Origin: Osmia lignaria lignaria | Lineage: Eukaryota > Arthropoda > Insecta > Hymenoptera > Megachilidae | Assembly: GCF_051020975.1 (NCBI RefSeq) | Contig: NW_027478168.1 | Location: forward strand, 10,602,001-10,666,000 | Direction: 5' to 3' | Length of the DNA stretch: 64,000 nt | Shown: in pieces, positions 49,996 through 63,196 of the stretch | Layout of the letters: the number at the start of each line of letters is the position of its first letter | Numbering within the stretch: the first letter of the stretch is position 1 | Position numbers and translations under genes: made by a program | Notes under the pieces: generated by a model | Told to the model about the DNA's origin: nothing | What the model saw: the letters and a program-made list of their open reading frames with translations, nothing else | Databases searched by the model: none

Positions 49996-52900
49996 TTGCA
50001 GATTTATCTCAAGGGAAGGGGCCTGACGGACATATTTCGAGATATTTCTTCTTCTTGTTGTTCTTCTTCTGCACAGCTAAGCTGGAAGTGGCATTTGCAG
50101 CTCGCAATAGTGCATAGTTATGTGAAAGAAAGGGGCCACGGTGTTTCTGTATCTCTATTATGTTGGTGCGGCTTCGGAACTTTTAAATATCTTGATATAT
50201 CTCGAGAACTACGCATCTGATCAAAAAATATCATAGAACATAAAAAGTAGGAAACTTAATTCTCTACAAAAAAGGTCTCTTAAGATTTTGCCATAGCTCG
50301 CTTCGTTTCCGAGATATTTGCAGATTTATCGCAAGGGAAGGGGCCTGACGGACATATTTCCAGATATTTCTTCTTCTTGTTGTTCTTCTTCTGCACAGCT
50401 AAGCTGGAAGTGGCATTTGCAGCTCGCAATAGTGCAGAGTTATCTCAAAGAAAGGGGCCACGGTGTTTCTGTATCTCTATTATGTTGGTGCGGCTTCGGA
50501 ACTTTTAAATATCTTGATATATCTCGAGAACTACGCATCTGATCGAAAAATATCATAGAACATAAAAAGTAGGAAACTTAATTCTCTACAAAAGAGGTCT
50601 CTTAACATTTTGCCATAGCTCGCTTCGTTTCCGAGATATTTGCAGATTTATCTCGAGGGAAGGGGCCTGACGGACATATTTCGAGATATTTCTTCTTCTT
50701 GTTGTTCTTCTTCTGCACAGCTAAGCTGGAAGCGGCATTTGCGGCTCGCACTAGTGCAGAGTTATCTCAAAGAAAGGGGCCACGGTGTTTCTGTATCTCT
50801 ATTATGTTGGTGCGGCTTCGGAACTTTAAAATATCTTGATATATCTCGAGAACTATGCATCTGATCAAAAAATATCATAGAACGTAAAAAGTAGGAAACT
50901 TAATTCTCTACAAATAATGTCGCTTAACATTTTGCCATAGCTCGTTTTGTTTCCGAGATATTTGCAGATTTATCTCAAGGGAAGGGGCCTGACGGACATA
51001 TTTCGAGATATTTCTTCTTCTTGTTGTTCTTCTTCTGCACAGCTAAGCTGGAAATGGCATTTGCAGCTCGCAATAGTGCAGAGTTAGCTCAAAGAAAGGG
51101 GCCACGGTGTTTCTGTATCTCTATTATGTTGGTGAGGCTTCGGAACTCTTAAATATCTTGATCTACCTCGAGAACTACGCATCTGATCAAAAAATATCAT
51201 AGAACATAAAAAGTAGGAAACTTCATTCTCTACCAAAAAGGTCTCTTAACATTTTGCCATAGCTCGCTTCGTTTCCGAGATATATGCAGATTTATCTCAA
51301 GGGAAGGGGCCTGACGGACATATTTCGGGATATTTCTTCTTCTTGTTGTTCTTCTTCTGCACAGCTAAACTGGAAGTGGCATTTCCAGCTCGCAATAGTG
51401 CAGAGTTATCTCAAAGAAAGGGACCACGGTGTTTCTGTATCTCTATTATGTTGGTGCGGCTTCGGAACTTTTAAATATCTTGATATATCTCGAGAACTAC
51501 GCATCTGATCAAAAAATATCATAGAACATAAAGAGTAGGAAACTTAATTCTCTACAAAAAAGGTCTCTTAACATTTTGCCATAGCTCGCTTCGTTTCCAG
51601 GATATTTGCAGATTTATCTCAAGGGAAGGGGCCTGACGGACATATTTCGAGATATTTCTTCTTCTTGTTGTTCTTCTTCTGCACAGCTAAGCTGGAAGCG
51701 GCATTTGCGGCTCGCACTAGTGCAGAGTTATCTCAAAGAAAGGGGCCACGGTGTTTCTGTATCTCTATTATGTTGGTGCGGCTTCGGATCTTTTAAATAT
51801 CTCGATATATCTCGAAAACTACGCTTCTGGTCAAAAAATATCATAGAACATAAATTGTAAGAAACATAATTCTCTACAAAAAAGGTCTCATAACATTTTG
51901 CCATAGCTCGTTTCGTTTCCGAGATATTTGCAGATATATCTCAAGGGAAGGGGCCTGACGGACATATTTCGAGATATTTCCTCTTCTTGCTGTTCTTCTT
52001 CTGCACAGCTAAACTGGAAGTGGCATTTGCAGCTCGCAATAGCGCAGAGTTATCTCAAAGAAAGGGGCCACGGTGTTTCTGTATCTCTATTATGTTGGTG
52101 CGGCTTCGGAACTTTTAAATATCTTGATATATCTCGAGAACTACGCATCTGATCAAAAAATATCATAGAACATAAAAAGTAGGAAACTTAATTCTCTACA
52201 AAAAAGGTCTCTTAACATTTTGCGATAGCTCGCTTCGTTTCCGAGATATTTGCAGATTTATCGCAAGGGAAGGGGCCTGACGGACATATTTCCAGATATT
52301 TCTTCTTCTTGTTGTTCTTCTTCTGCACAGCTAAGCTGGAAGTGGCATTTGCAGCTCGCAATAGTGCAGAGTTATCTCAAAGAAAGGGGCCACGGTGTTT
52401 CTGTATCTCTATTATGTTGGTGCGGCTTCGGAACTTTTAAATATCTTGATATATCTCGAGAACTACGCATCTGATCGAAAAATATCATAGAACATAAAAA
52501 GTAGGAAACTTAATTCTCTACAAAAGAGGTCTCTTAACATTTTGCCATAGCTCGCTTCGTTTCCGAGATATTTGCAGATTTATCTCGAGGGAAGGGGCCT
52601 GACGGACATATTTCGAGATATTTCTTCTTCTTGTTGTTCTTCTTCTGCACAGCTAAGCTGGAAGCGGCATTTGCGGCTCGCACTAGTGCAGAGTTATCTC
52701 AAAGCAAGGGGCCACGGTGTTTCTGTATCTCTATTATGTTGGTGCGGCTTCGGAACTTTAAAATATCTTGATATATCTCGAGAACTACGCATCTGATCAA
52801 AAAATATCATAGAACGTAAAAAGTAGGAAACTTAATTCTCTACAAATAATGTCGCTTAACATTTTCCCATAGCTCGTTTTGTTTCCGAGATATTTGCAGA

Positions 52901-54825
52901 TTTATCTCAAGGGAAGGGGCCTGACGGACATATTTCGAGATATTTCTTCTTCTTGTTGTTCTTCTTCTGCACAGCTAAGCTGGAAGTGGCATTTGCAGCT
53001 CGCAATAGTGCAGAGTTAGCTCAAAGAAAGGGGCCACGGTGTTTCTGTATCTCTATTATGTTGGTGAGGCTTCGGAACTTTTAAATATCTTGATATATCT
53101 CGAGAACTACGCATCTGATCAAAAAATATCATAGAACATAAAAAGTAGGAAACTTAATTCTCTACAAAAAAGGTCTCTTAACATTTTGCCATAGCTCGCT
53201 TCGTTTCCAGGATATTTGCAGATTTATCTCAAGGGAAGGGGCCTGACGGACATATTTCGAGATATTTCCTCTTCTTGTTGTTCTTCTTCTGCACAGCTAA
53301 ACTGGAAGTGGCATTTCCAGCTCGCAATAGCGCAGAGTTATCTCAAAGAAAGGGGCCACGGTGTTTCTGTATCTCTATTATGTTGGTGCGGCTTCGGAAC
53401 TTTTAAATATCTTGATATATCTCGAGAACTACGCATCTGATCAACAAATATCATAGAACATAAAAAGTAGGAAACTTAATTCCCTACAAATAAGGTCTCT
53501 TAACATTTTGCCATAGCTCGCTTCGTTTCCGAGATATTTGCAGATTTATCTCAAGGGAAGTGGCCTGACGGACATATTTCGAGATATTTCTTCTTCTTGT
53601 TGTTCTTCTTCTGCACAGCTAAGCCGGAAGTGGCATTTGCGGCTCGCACTAGTGCAGAGTTAGCTCAAAGAAAGGGGCCACGGTGTTTCTGTATCTCTAT
53701 TATGTTGGTGAGGCTTCGGAACTTTTAAATATCTTGATATATCTCGAGAACTACGCATCTGATCAAAAAATATCATAGAACATAAAAAGTAGGAAACTTA
53801 ATTCTCTACAAAAAAGGTCTCTTAACATTTTGCCATAGCTCGCTTCGTTTCCAGGATATTTGCAGATTTATCTCAAGGGAAGGGGCCTGACGGACATATT
53901 TCGAGATATTTCCTCTTCTTGTTGTTCTTCTTCTGCACAGCTAAACTGGAAGTGGCATTTCCAGCTCGCAATAGCGCAGAGTTATCTCAAAGAAAGGGGC
54001 CACGGTGTTTCTGTATCTCTATTATGTTGGTGCGGCTTCGGAACTTTTAAATATCTTGATATATCTCGAGAACTACGCATCTGATCAAAAAATATCATAG
54101 AACATAAAAAGTAGGAAACTTAATTCCCTACAAATAAGGTCTCTTAACATTTTGCCATAGCTCGCTTCGTTTCCGAGATATTTGCAGATTTATCTCAAGG
54201 GAAGTGGCCTGACGGACATATTTCGAGATATTTCTTCTTCTTGTTGTTCTTCTTCTGCACAGCTAAGCCGGAAGTGGCATTTGCGGCTCGCACTAGTGCA
54301 GAGTTATCTCAAAGAAAGGGGCCACGGTGTTTCTGTATCTCTATTATGTTGGTGCGGCTTCGGAACTTTTAAATATCTTGATATATCTCGAGAACTACGC
54401 ATCTGATCAGAAAATATCATAGAAGATAAAAAGTAGGAAACTTAATTCTCTACAAAAAAGGTCTCTTAACATTTTGCCATAGCTCGCTTCGTTTCCGAGA
54501 TATTTGCAGATTTATCTCAAGGTAAGGGGCCTGACGGACATATTTCGAGATATTTCTTCTTCTTGTTGTTCTTCTTCTGCACAGCTAAGCTGGAAGTGGC
54601 ATTTGCAGCTCGCAATAGTGCATAGTTATGTGAAAGAAAGGGGCCACGGTGTTTCTGTATCTCTATTATGTTGGTGCGGCTTCGGAACTTTTAAATATCT
54701 TGATATATCTCGAGAACTACGCATCTGATCAAAAAATATCATAGAACATAAAAAGTAGGAAACTTAATTCTCTACAAAAAAGGTCTCTTAACATTTTGCC
54801 ATAGCTCGCTTCGTTTCCGAGATAT
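49996..54825 (+). repeat. Fifteen monomers with a partial 6-monomer echo (1932 bp)
   Basis: Units 50318, 50640 and 50962 (TTATCGCAAGG with TTTCCAGATATT; TCTCGAGGG with AACTTTAAAATATC; GTCGCTTAAC, CGTTTTGTTTCC and GAGTTAGCTC) recur at 52250, 52572 and 52894. The echo then fails: the unit at 53216 combines the TTTCCAGGATATTTG start seen before 51606 with the TTTCCTCTTCTTG and AATAGCGC middle of 51928. Units 53216/53538 and 53860/54182 form a 644 bp dimer. Confidence 0.83.
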
Positions 54826-57800
54826 TTGCAGATTTATCGCAAGGGAAGGGGCCTGACGGACATATTTCCAGATATTTCTTCTTCTTGTTGTTCTTCTTCT
54901 GCACAGCTAAGCTGGAAGTGGCATTTGCAGCTCGCAATAGTGCAGAGTTATCTCAAAGAAAGGGGCCACGGTGTTTCTGTATCTCTATTATGTTGGTGCG
55001 GCTTCGGAACTTTTAAATATCTTGATATATCTCGAGAACTACGCATCTGATCGAAAAATATCATAGAACATAAAAAGTAGGAAACTTAATTCTCTACAAA
55101 AAAGGTCTCTTAACATTTTGCCATAGCTCGTTTCGTTTCCGAGATATTTGCAGATATATCTCAAGGGAAGGGGCCTGACGGACATATTTCGAGATATTTC
55201 TTCTTCTTGTTGTTCTTCTTCTGCACAGCTAAGCTGGAAGCGGCATTGGGGCTCGCACTAGTGCAGAGTTATCTCAAAGAAAGGGGCCACGGTGTTTCTG
55301 TATCTCTATTATGTTGGTGCGGCTTCGGAACTTTTAAATATCTTGATATATCTCGAGAACTACGCATCTGATCAGGAAATATCATAGAAGATAAAAAGTA
55401 GGAAACTTAATTCTCTACAAAAAAGGTCTCTTAACATTTTGCCATAGCTCGCTTCGTTTCCGAGATATTTGCAGATTTATCTCAAGGTAAGGGGCCTGAC
55501 GGACATATTTCGAGATATTTCTTCTTCTTGTTGTTCTTCTTCTGCACAGCTAAGCTGGAAGTGGCATTTGCAGCTCGCAATAGTGCATAGTTATGTGAAA
55601 GAAAGGGGCCACGGTGTTTCTGTATCTCTATTATGTTGGTGCGGCTTCGGAACTTTTAAATATCTTGATATATCTCGAGAACTACGCATCTGATCGAAAA
55701 ATATCATAGAACATAAAAAGTAGGAAACTTAATTCTCTACAAAAGAGGTCTCTTAACATTTTGCCATAGCTCGCTTCGTTTCCGAGATATTTGCAGATTT
55801 ATCTCGAGGGAAGGGGCCTGACGGACATATTTCGAGATATTTCTTCTTCTTGTTGTTCTTCTTCTGCACAGCTAAGCTGGAACTGGCATTTGCGGCTCGC
55901 ACTAGTGCAGAGTTATCTCAAAGAAAGGGGCCACGGTGTTTCTGTATCTCTATTATGTTGGTGAGGCTTCGGAACTTTTAAATATCTTGATATATCTCGA
56001 GAACTACGCATCTGATCAAAAAATATCATAGAACATAAAAAGTAGGAAACTTAATTCTCTACCAAAAAGGTCTCTTAACATTTTGCCATAGCTCGCTTCG
56101 TTTCCGAGATATATGCAGATTTATCTCAAGGGAAGGGGCCTGACGGACATATTTCGGGATATTTCTTCTTCTTGTTGTTCTTCTTCTGCACAGCTAAGCT
56201 GGAAGTGGCATTTGCAGCTCGCAATAGTGCAGAGTTATCTCAAAGAAAGGGGCCACGGTGTTTCTGTATCTCTATTATGTTGGTGCGGCTTCGGAACTTT
56301 TAAATATCTTGATATATCTCGAGAACTACGCATCTGATCGAAAAATATCATAGAACATAAAAAGTAGGAAACTTAATTCTCTACAAAAGAGGTCTCTTAA
56401 CATTTTGCCATAGCTCGCTTCGTTTCCGAGATATTTGCAGATTTATCTCGAGGGAAGGGGCCTGACGGACATATTTCGAGATATTTCTTCTTCTTGTTGT
56501 TCTTCTTCTGCACAGCTAAGCTGGAAGCGGCATTTGCGGCTCGCACTAGTGCAGAGTTATCTCAAAGAAAGGGGCCACGGTGTTTCTGTATCTCTATTAT
56601 GTTGGTGCGGCTTCGGAACTTTTAAATATCTTGATATATCTCGAGAACTACGCATCTGATCAAAAAATATCATAGAACGTAAAAAGTAGGAAACTTCATT
56701 CTCTACAAATAATGTCGCTTAACATTTTGCCATAGCTCGTTTTGTTTCCGAGATATTTGCAGATTTATCTCAAGGGAAGGGGCCTGACGGACATATTTCG
56801 AGATATTTCTTCTTCTTGTTGTTCTTCTTCTGCACAGCTAAGCTGGAAGTGGCATTTGCAGCTCGCAATAGTGCAGAGTTAGCTCAAAGAAAGGGGCCAC
56901 GGTGTTTCTGTATCTCTATTATGTTGGTGAGGCTTCGGAACTTTTAAATATCTTGATATATCTCGAGAACTACGCATCTGATCAAAAAATATCATAGAAC
57001 ATAAAAAGTAGGAAACTTCATTCTCTACCAAAAAGGTCTCTTAACATTTTGCCATAGCTCGCTTCGTTTCCGAGATATATGCAGATTTATCTCAAGGGAA
57101 GGGGCCTGACGGACATATTTCGGGATATTTCTTCTTCTTGTTGTTCTTCTTCTGCACAGCTAAACTGGAAGTGGCATTTCCAGCTCGCAATAGTGCAGAG
57201 TTATCTCAAAGAAAGGGGCCACGGTGTTTCTGTATCTCTATTATGTTGGTGCGGCTTCGGAACTTTTAAATATCTTGATATATCTCGAGAACTACGCATC
57301 TGATCAAAAAATATCATAGAACATAAAAAGTAGGAAACTTAATTCTCTACAAAAAAGGTCTCTTAACATTTTGCCATAGCTCGCTTCGTTTCCAGGATAT
57401 TTGCAGATTTATCTCAAGGGAAGGGGCCTGACGGACATATTTCGAGATATTTCTTCTTCTTGTTGTTCTTCTTCTGCACAGCTAAACTGGAAGTGGCATT
57501 TCCAGCTCGCAGTAGTGCAGAGTTATCTCAAAGAAAGGGGCCACGGTGTTTCTGTATCTCTATTATGTTGGTGCGGCTTCGGAACTTTAAAATATCTTGA
57601 TATATCTCGAGAACTACGCATCTGATCAAAAAATATCATAGAACGTAAAAAGTAGGAAACTTAATTCTCTACAAATAAAGTCGCTGAACATTTTGCCATA
57701 GCTCGTTTCGTTTCCGAGGTATTTGCAGATTTATCTCAAGAGACGGGGCCTGACGGACATATTTCGAGATATTTCTTCTTCTTGTTGTTCTTCTTCTGCA

Positions 57801-59654
57801 CAGCTAAGCTGGAAGTGGCATTTGCAGCTCGCAATAGTGCAGAGTTATCTCAAAGAAAGGGGCCACGGTGTTTCTGTATCTCTATTATGTTGGTGCGGCT
57901 TCGGAACTTTTAAATATCTCGATATATCTCGAAAACTACGCTTCTGATCAAAAAATATCATAGAACATAAATTGTAGGAAACATAATTCTCTACAAAAAA
58001 GGTCTCTTAACATTTTGCCATAGCTCGCTTCGTTTCCGAGATATTTGCAGATTCAGCTCAAAGGAACTGGCCTGACGGACATATTTCGAGATATTTCTTC
58101 TTCTTGTTGTTCTTCCTCTGCACAGCTAAGCTGGAAGTGGCATTTGCAGCTCGCAATAGTGCAGAGTTATCTCAAAGAAACGGGCCACGGTGTTTCTGTA
58201 TCTCTATTATGTTGGTGCGGCTTCGGAACTTTAAAATATCTTGATATATCTCGAGAACTACGCATCTGATCAAAAAATATCATAGAACGTAAAAAGTAGG
58301 AAACTTAATTCTCTACAAATAAAGTCGCTTAACATTTTGTCATAGCTCGTTTTGTTTCCGAGATATTTGCAGATTTATCTCAAGGGAAGGGGCCTGACGG
58401 ACATATTTCGAGATATTTCTTCTTCTTGTTGTTCTTCTTCTGCACAGCTAAGCTGGAAGTGGCATTTGCAGCTCGCAATAGTGCAGAGTTATCTCAAAGA
58501 AAGGGGCCACGGTGTTTCTGTATCTCTATTATGTTGGTGCGGCTTCGGAACTTTTAAATATCTTGATATATCTCGAGAACTGCGCATCTGATCAAAAAAT
58601 ATCATAGAACATAAAAAGTAGGAAACTTCATTCTCTACCAAAAAGGTCTCTTAACATTTTGCCATAGCTCGCTTCGTTTCCGAGATATATGCAGATTTAT
58701 CTCAAGGGAAGGGGCCTGACGGACATATTTCGGGATATTTCTTCTTCTTGTTGTTCTTCTTCTGCACAGCTAAACTGGAAGTGGCATTTCCAGCTCGCAG
58801 TAGTGCAGAGTTATCTCAAAGAAAGGGGCCACGGTGTTTCTGTATCTCTATTATGTTGGTGCGGCTTCGGAACTTTAAAATATCTTGATATATCTCGAGA
58901 ACTACGCATCTGATCAAAAAATATCATAGAACGTACAAAGTAGGAAACTTAATTCTCTACAAATAATGTCGCTTAACATTTTGCCATAGCTCGTTTTGTT
59001 TCCGAGATATTTGCAGATTTATCTCAAGGGAAGGGGCCTGACGGACATATTTCGAGATATTTCTTCTTCTTGTTGTTCTTCTTCTGCACAGCTAAGCTGG
59101 AAGTGGCATTTGCAGCTCGCAATAGTGCAGAGTTAGCTCAAAGAAAGGGGCCACGGTGTTTCTGTATCTCTAGTATGTTGGTGAGGCTTCGGAACTTTTA
59201 AATATCTTGATATATCTCGAGAACTACGCATCTGATCAAAAAATATCATAGAACATAAAAAGTAGGAAACTTCATTCTCTCCCAAAAAGGTCTCTTAACA
59301 TTTTCCCATAGCTCGCTTCGTTTCCAAGATATTTGCAGATTTATCTCAAGGGAAGGGGCCTCACGGACATATTTCCAGATATTTCTTCTTCTTGTTGTTC
59401 TTCTTCTGCACAGCTAAGCTGGAAGTGGCATTTGCAGCTCGCAATAGTGCAGAGTTATCTCAAAGAAAGGGGCCACGGTGTTTCTGTATCTCTATTATGT
59501 TGGTGCGGCTTCGGAACTTTTAAATATCTTGATATATCTCGAGAACTGCGCATCTAATCAAAAAATATCATAGAACATAAAAAGTAGGAAACTTAATTCT
59601 CTACAAAAAAGGTCTCTTAACATTTTGCCATAGCTCGCTTCGTTTCCGAGATAT
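54826..59654 (+). repeat. Fifteen mixed monomers
   Basis: Starts run from 54826 to 59333; the unit at 55148 is 321 bp (CGGCATTGGGGCTCGC, one base short). Unit 55469 repeats 54504 (AAGGTAAGG, GTGCATAGTTATGTG). Units 56435, 56757 and 57079 match 50640, 50962 and 51284. Unit 57401 resembles 58689 (CGCAGTAGTG, AACTTTAAAATATC). At 58045 the Q head returns after 35 kb without one. Confidence 0.8.
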
Positions 59655-61586
59655 TTGCAGATTTATCTCAAGGGAAGGGTCCTGATGGACATATTTCGAG
59701 ATATTTCTTCTTCTTGTTGTTCTTCTTCTGCACAGCTAAACTGGAAGTGGCATTTCCAGCTCGCAATCCTGCAGAGTTATCTCAAAGAAAGGGGCCACGG
59801 TGTTTCTGTATCTCTATTATGTTGGTGCGGCTTCGGAACTTTTAAATATCTTGATATATCTCGAGAACTACGCCTCTGATCGAAAAATATCATAGAACAT
59901 AAAAAGTAGGAAACTTAATTCCCTACAAAAAAGGTCTCTTAACATTTTGCCATAGCTCGCTTCGTTTCCGAGATATTTGCAGATTTATCTCAAGGGAAGG
60001 GGCCTGACGGACATATTTCGAGATATTTCTTCTTCTTGTTGTTCTTCTTCTGCACAGCTAAGCTGGAAGTGGCATTTGCGGCTCGCACTAGTGCAGAGTT
60101 ATCTCAAAGAAAGGAGCCACGGTGTTTCTGTATCTCTATTATGTTGGTGCGGCTTCGGAACTTTTAAATATCTCGATATATCTCGAAAACTACGCTTCTG
60201 ATCAAAAAATATCATAGAACATAAATTGTAGGAAACATAATTCACTACAAAAAACGTCTCTTAACATTTTGCCATAGCTCGCTTCGTTTCCGAGATATTT
60301 GCAGATTCAGCTCAAAGGAACGGGCCTGACGGACATATTTCGAGATACTTCTTCTTCTTGTTGTTCTTCCTCTGCACAGCTAAGCTGGAAGTGGCATTTG
60401 CAGCTCGCAAGAGTGCAGAGTTATCTCAAAGAAAGGGGCCACGGTGTTTCTGTATCTCTATTATGTTGGTGCCGCTTCGGAACTTTTAAATATCTGGATA
60501 TATCTCGAGAACTACGCATCTGATCAAAAAATATCATAGAACATAAAAAGTAGGAAACTTAATTCTCTACAAAAAAGGTCTCTTAACATTTTGCCGTAGC
60601 TCGCTTCGTTTCCGAGATATTTGCAGATTTATCTCAAGGGAAGGGTCCTGATGGACATATTTCGGGATATTTCTTCTTCTTGTTGTTCTTCTTCTGCACA
60701 GCTAAACTGGAAGTGGCATTTCCAGCTCGCAATCCTGCAGAGTTATCTCAAAGAAAGGGGCCACGGTGTTTCTGTATCTCTATTATGTTGGTGCGGCTTC
60801 GGAACTTTTAAATATCTTGATATATCTCGAGAACTACGCCTCTGATCGAAAAATATCATAGAACATAAAAAGTAGGAAACTTAATTCCCTACAAAAAAGG
60901 TCTCTTAACATTTTGCCATAGCTCGCTTCGTTTCCGAGATATTTGCAGATTTATCTCAAGGGAAGGGGCCTGACGGACATATTTCGAGATATTTCTTCTT
61001 CTTGTTGCTCTTCTTCTGCACAGCTAAGCTGGAAGTGGCATTTGCGGCTCGCACTAGTGCAGAGTTATCTCAAAGAAAGGAGCCACGGTGTTTCTGTATC
61101 TCTATTATGTTGGTGCGGCTTCGGAACTTTTAAATATCTCGATATATCTCGAAAACTACGCTTCTGATCAAAAAATATCATAGAACATAAATTGTAGGAA
61201 ACATAATTCACTACAAAAAACGTCTCTTAACATTTTGCCATAGCTCGCTTCGTTTCCGAGATATTTGCAGATTCAGCTCAAAGGAACGGGCCTGACGGAC
61301 ATATTTCGAGATACTTCTTCTTCTTGTTGTTCTTCCTCTGCACAGCTAAGCTGGAAGTGGCATTTGCAGCTCGCAATAGTGCAGAGTTATCTCAAAGATA
61401 GGGGCCACGGTGTTTCTGTATCTCTATTATGTTGGTGCGGCTTCGGAACTTTTAAATATCTTGATATATCTCGAGAACTACGCATCTGATCAAAAAATAT
61501 CATAGAACATAAAAAGTAGGAAGCCTAATTTGCTACAAAAAAGGTCTCTTAACATTTTGCCGTAGCTCGCTTCGTTTCCGAGATAT
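59655..61586 (+). repeat. Trimer higher-order repeat, 2 copies (966 bp period)
   Basis: Unit order is F middle with GGGTCCTGATGG and CGCAATCCTGCAG (59655, 60621); Y/A/K with AAAGGAGCC (59977, 60943); Q head with GAACGGGCC and GAGATACTTC (60299, 61265). Copies differ at single sites such as CGCAAGAGTG (60409) and TTTCGGGATATT (60660). Confidence 0.92.
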
Positions 61587-63196
61587 TTGCAGATTTATCT
61601 CAAGGGAAGGGGCCTGACGGACATATTTCGAGATATTTCTTCTTCTTGTTGTTCTTCTTCTGCACAGCTAAGCTGGAAGTGGCATTTGCAGCGCGCAATA
61701 GTGCAGAGTTATCTCAAAGAAAGGGGCCACGGTGTTTCTGTATCTCTATTATGTTGGTGCGGCTTCGGAACTTTTAAATATCTTGATATATCTCGAGAAC
61801 TACGCATCTGATCAAAAAATATCATAGAACATAAAAAGTAGGAAACTTAATCCTCTACAAAAAAGGTCTCTTAACATTTTCCCATAGCTGGCATCGTTTC
61901 CGAGATATTTGCAGATTTAGCTCAAGGGAAGGGGCCTGACGGACATATTCCGAGATATTTCTTCTTCTTGTTGTTCCTCTTCTGCACAGCTAAGCTGGAA
62001 GTGGCATTTGCAGCTCGCAATAGTGCAGAGTTATCTCAAAGAAAGGGGCCACGGTGTTTCTGTATCTCTATTATGTTGGTGCGGCTTCGGAACTTTTAAA
62101 TATCTCGATATATCTCGAAAACTACGCTTCTGATCAAAAAATATCAGAGAACGTAAATTGTAGGAAACATAATTCTCTACAAAAAAGGTCTCTTAACATT
62201 TTGCCATAGCTCGCTTCGTTTCCGAGATATTTGCAGATATATCTCAAGGGAAGGGGCCTGACCGACATATTTCGAGATATTTCTTCTTCTTGTTGTTCTT
62301 CTTCTGCACAGCTAAGCTGGAAGTGGCATTTGCAGATCGCAATAGTGCAGAGATATCTCAAAGAAAGGGGCCACGGTGTTTCTGTATCTCTATTATGTTG
62401 GTGCGGCTTCGGAACTTTTAAATATCTTGATATATCTCGAGAACTACGCGCCTGATCAAAAAATATCATAGAACATAAAAAGTAGGAAACATAATTCTGT
62501 ACAAAAAAGGTCTCTTAACATTTTGCCATAGCTCGCTTCGTTTCCGAGATATTTGCAGATTTATCTCAAGGGAAGGGGCCTGACGGACATATTTCGAGAT
62601 ATTTCTTCTTCTTGTTGTTCTTCTTCTGCACAGCTAAGCTGGAAGTGGCATTTACAGCTCGCAATAGTGCAGAGTTATCTCAAAGAAAGGGGCCACGGTG
62701 TTTCTGTATCTCTATTATGTTGGTGCGGCTTCGGAACCTTTAAATATCTTGATATATCTCGAGAACTACGCATCTGATCAAAAAATATCATAGAACATAA
62801 AAAGTAGGAAACTTAATTCTCTACAAAAAAGGTCTCTTAACATTTTGCCATAGCTCGCTTCGTTTCCGAGATATTTGCAGATTTAGCTCAAGGGAAGGGG
62901 CCTGACGGACATATTCCGAGATATTTCTTCTTCTTGTTGTTCCTCTTCTGCACAGCTAAGCTGGAAGTGGCATTTGCAGCTCGCAATAGTGCAGAGTTAT
63001 CTCAAAGAAAGGGGCCACGGTGTTTCTGTATCTCTATTATGTTGGTGCGGCTTCGGAACTTTTAAATATCTCGATATATCTCGAAAACTACGCTTCTGAT
63101 CAAAAAATATCAGAGAACCTAAATTGTAGGAAACATAATTCTCTACAAAAAAGGTCTCTTAACATTTTGCCGTAGCTCGCTTCGTTTCCGAGATAT
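61587..63196 (+). repeat. Five monomers separating trimer copies 2 and 3
   Basis: Starts are 61587, 61909, 62231, 62553 and 62875. The units at 61909 and 62875 are a pair 966 bp apart sharing GATTTAGCTC, CATATTCCGAG, TGTTCCTCTTC and TATCAGAGAAC. The unit at 62231 has GACCGACAT, GCAGATCGC and GAGATATCTC. Confidence 0.86.

Noticed and set aside
62134..62469. Longest reverse-strand open frame (111 codons, ATG start), with shorter relatives at 727-1020, 30096-30326, 34604-34834, 46182-46412 and 47465-47695
   Set aside because: The ATG comes from the ATATCAT linker. In most monomers the frame ends at a TAA formed by the complement of GTTATCTC. It stays open only in the few copies with GATATCTC or GTTTTCTC, so it is fortuitous.
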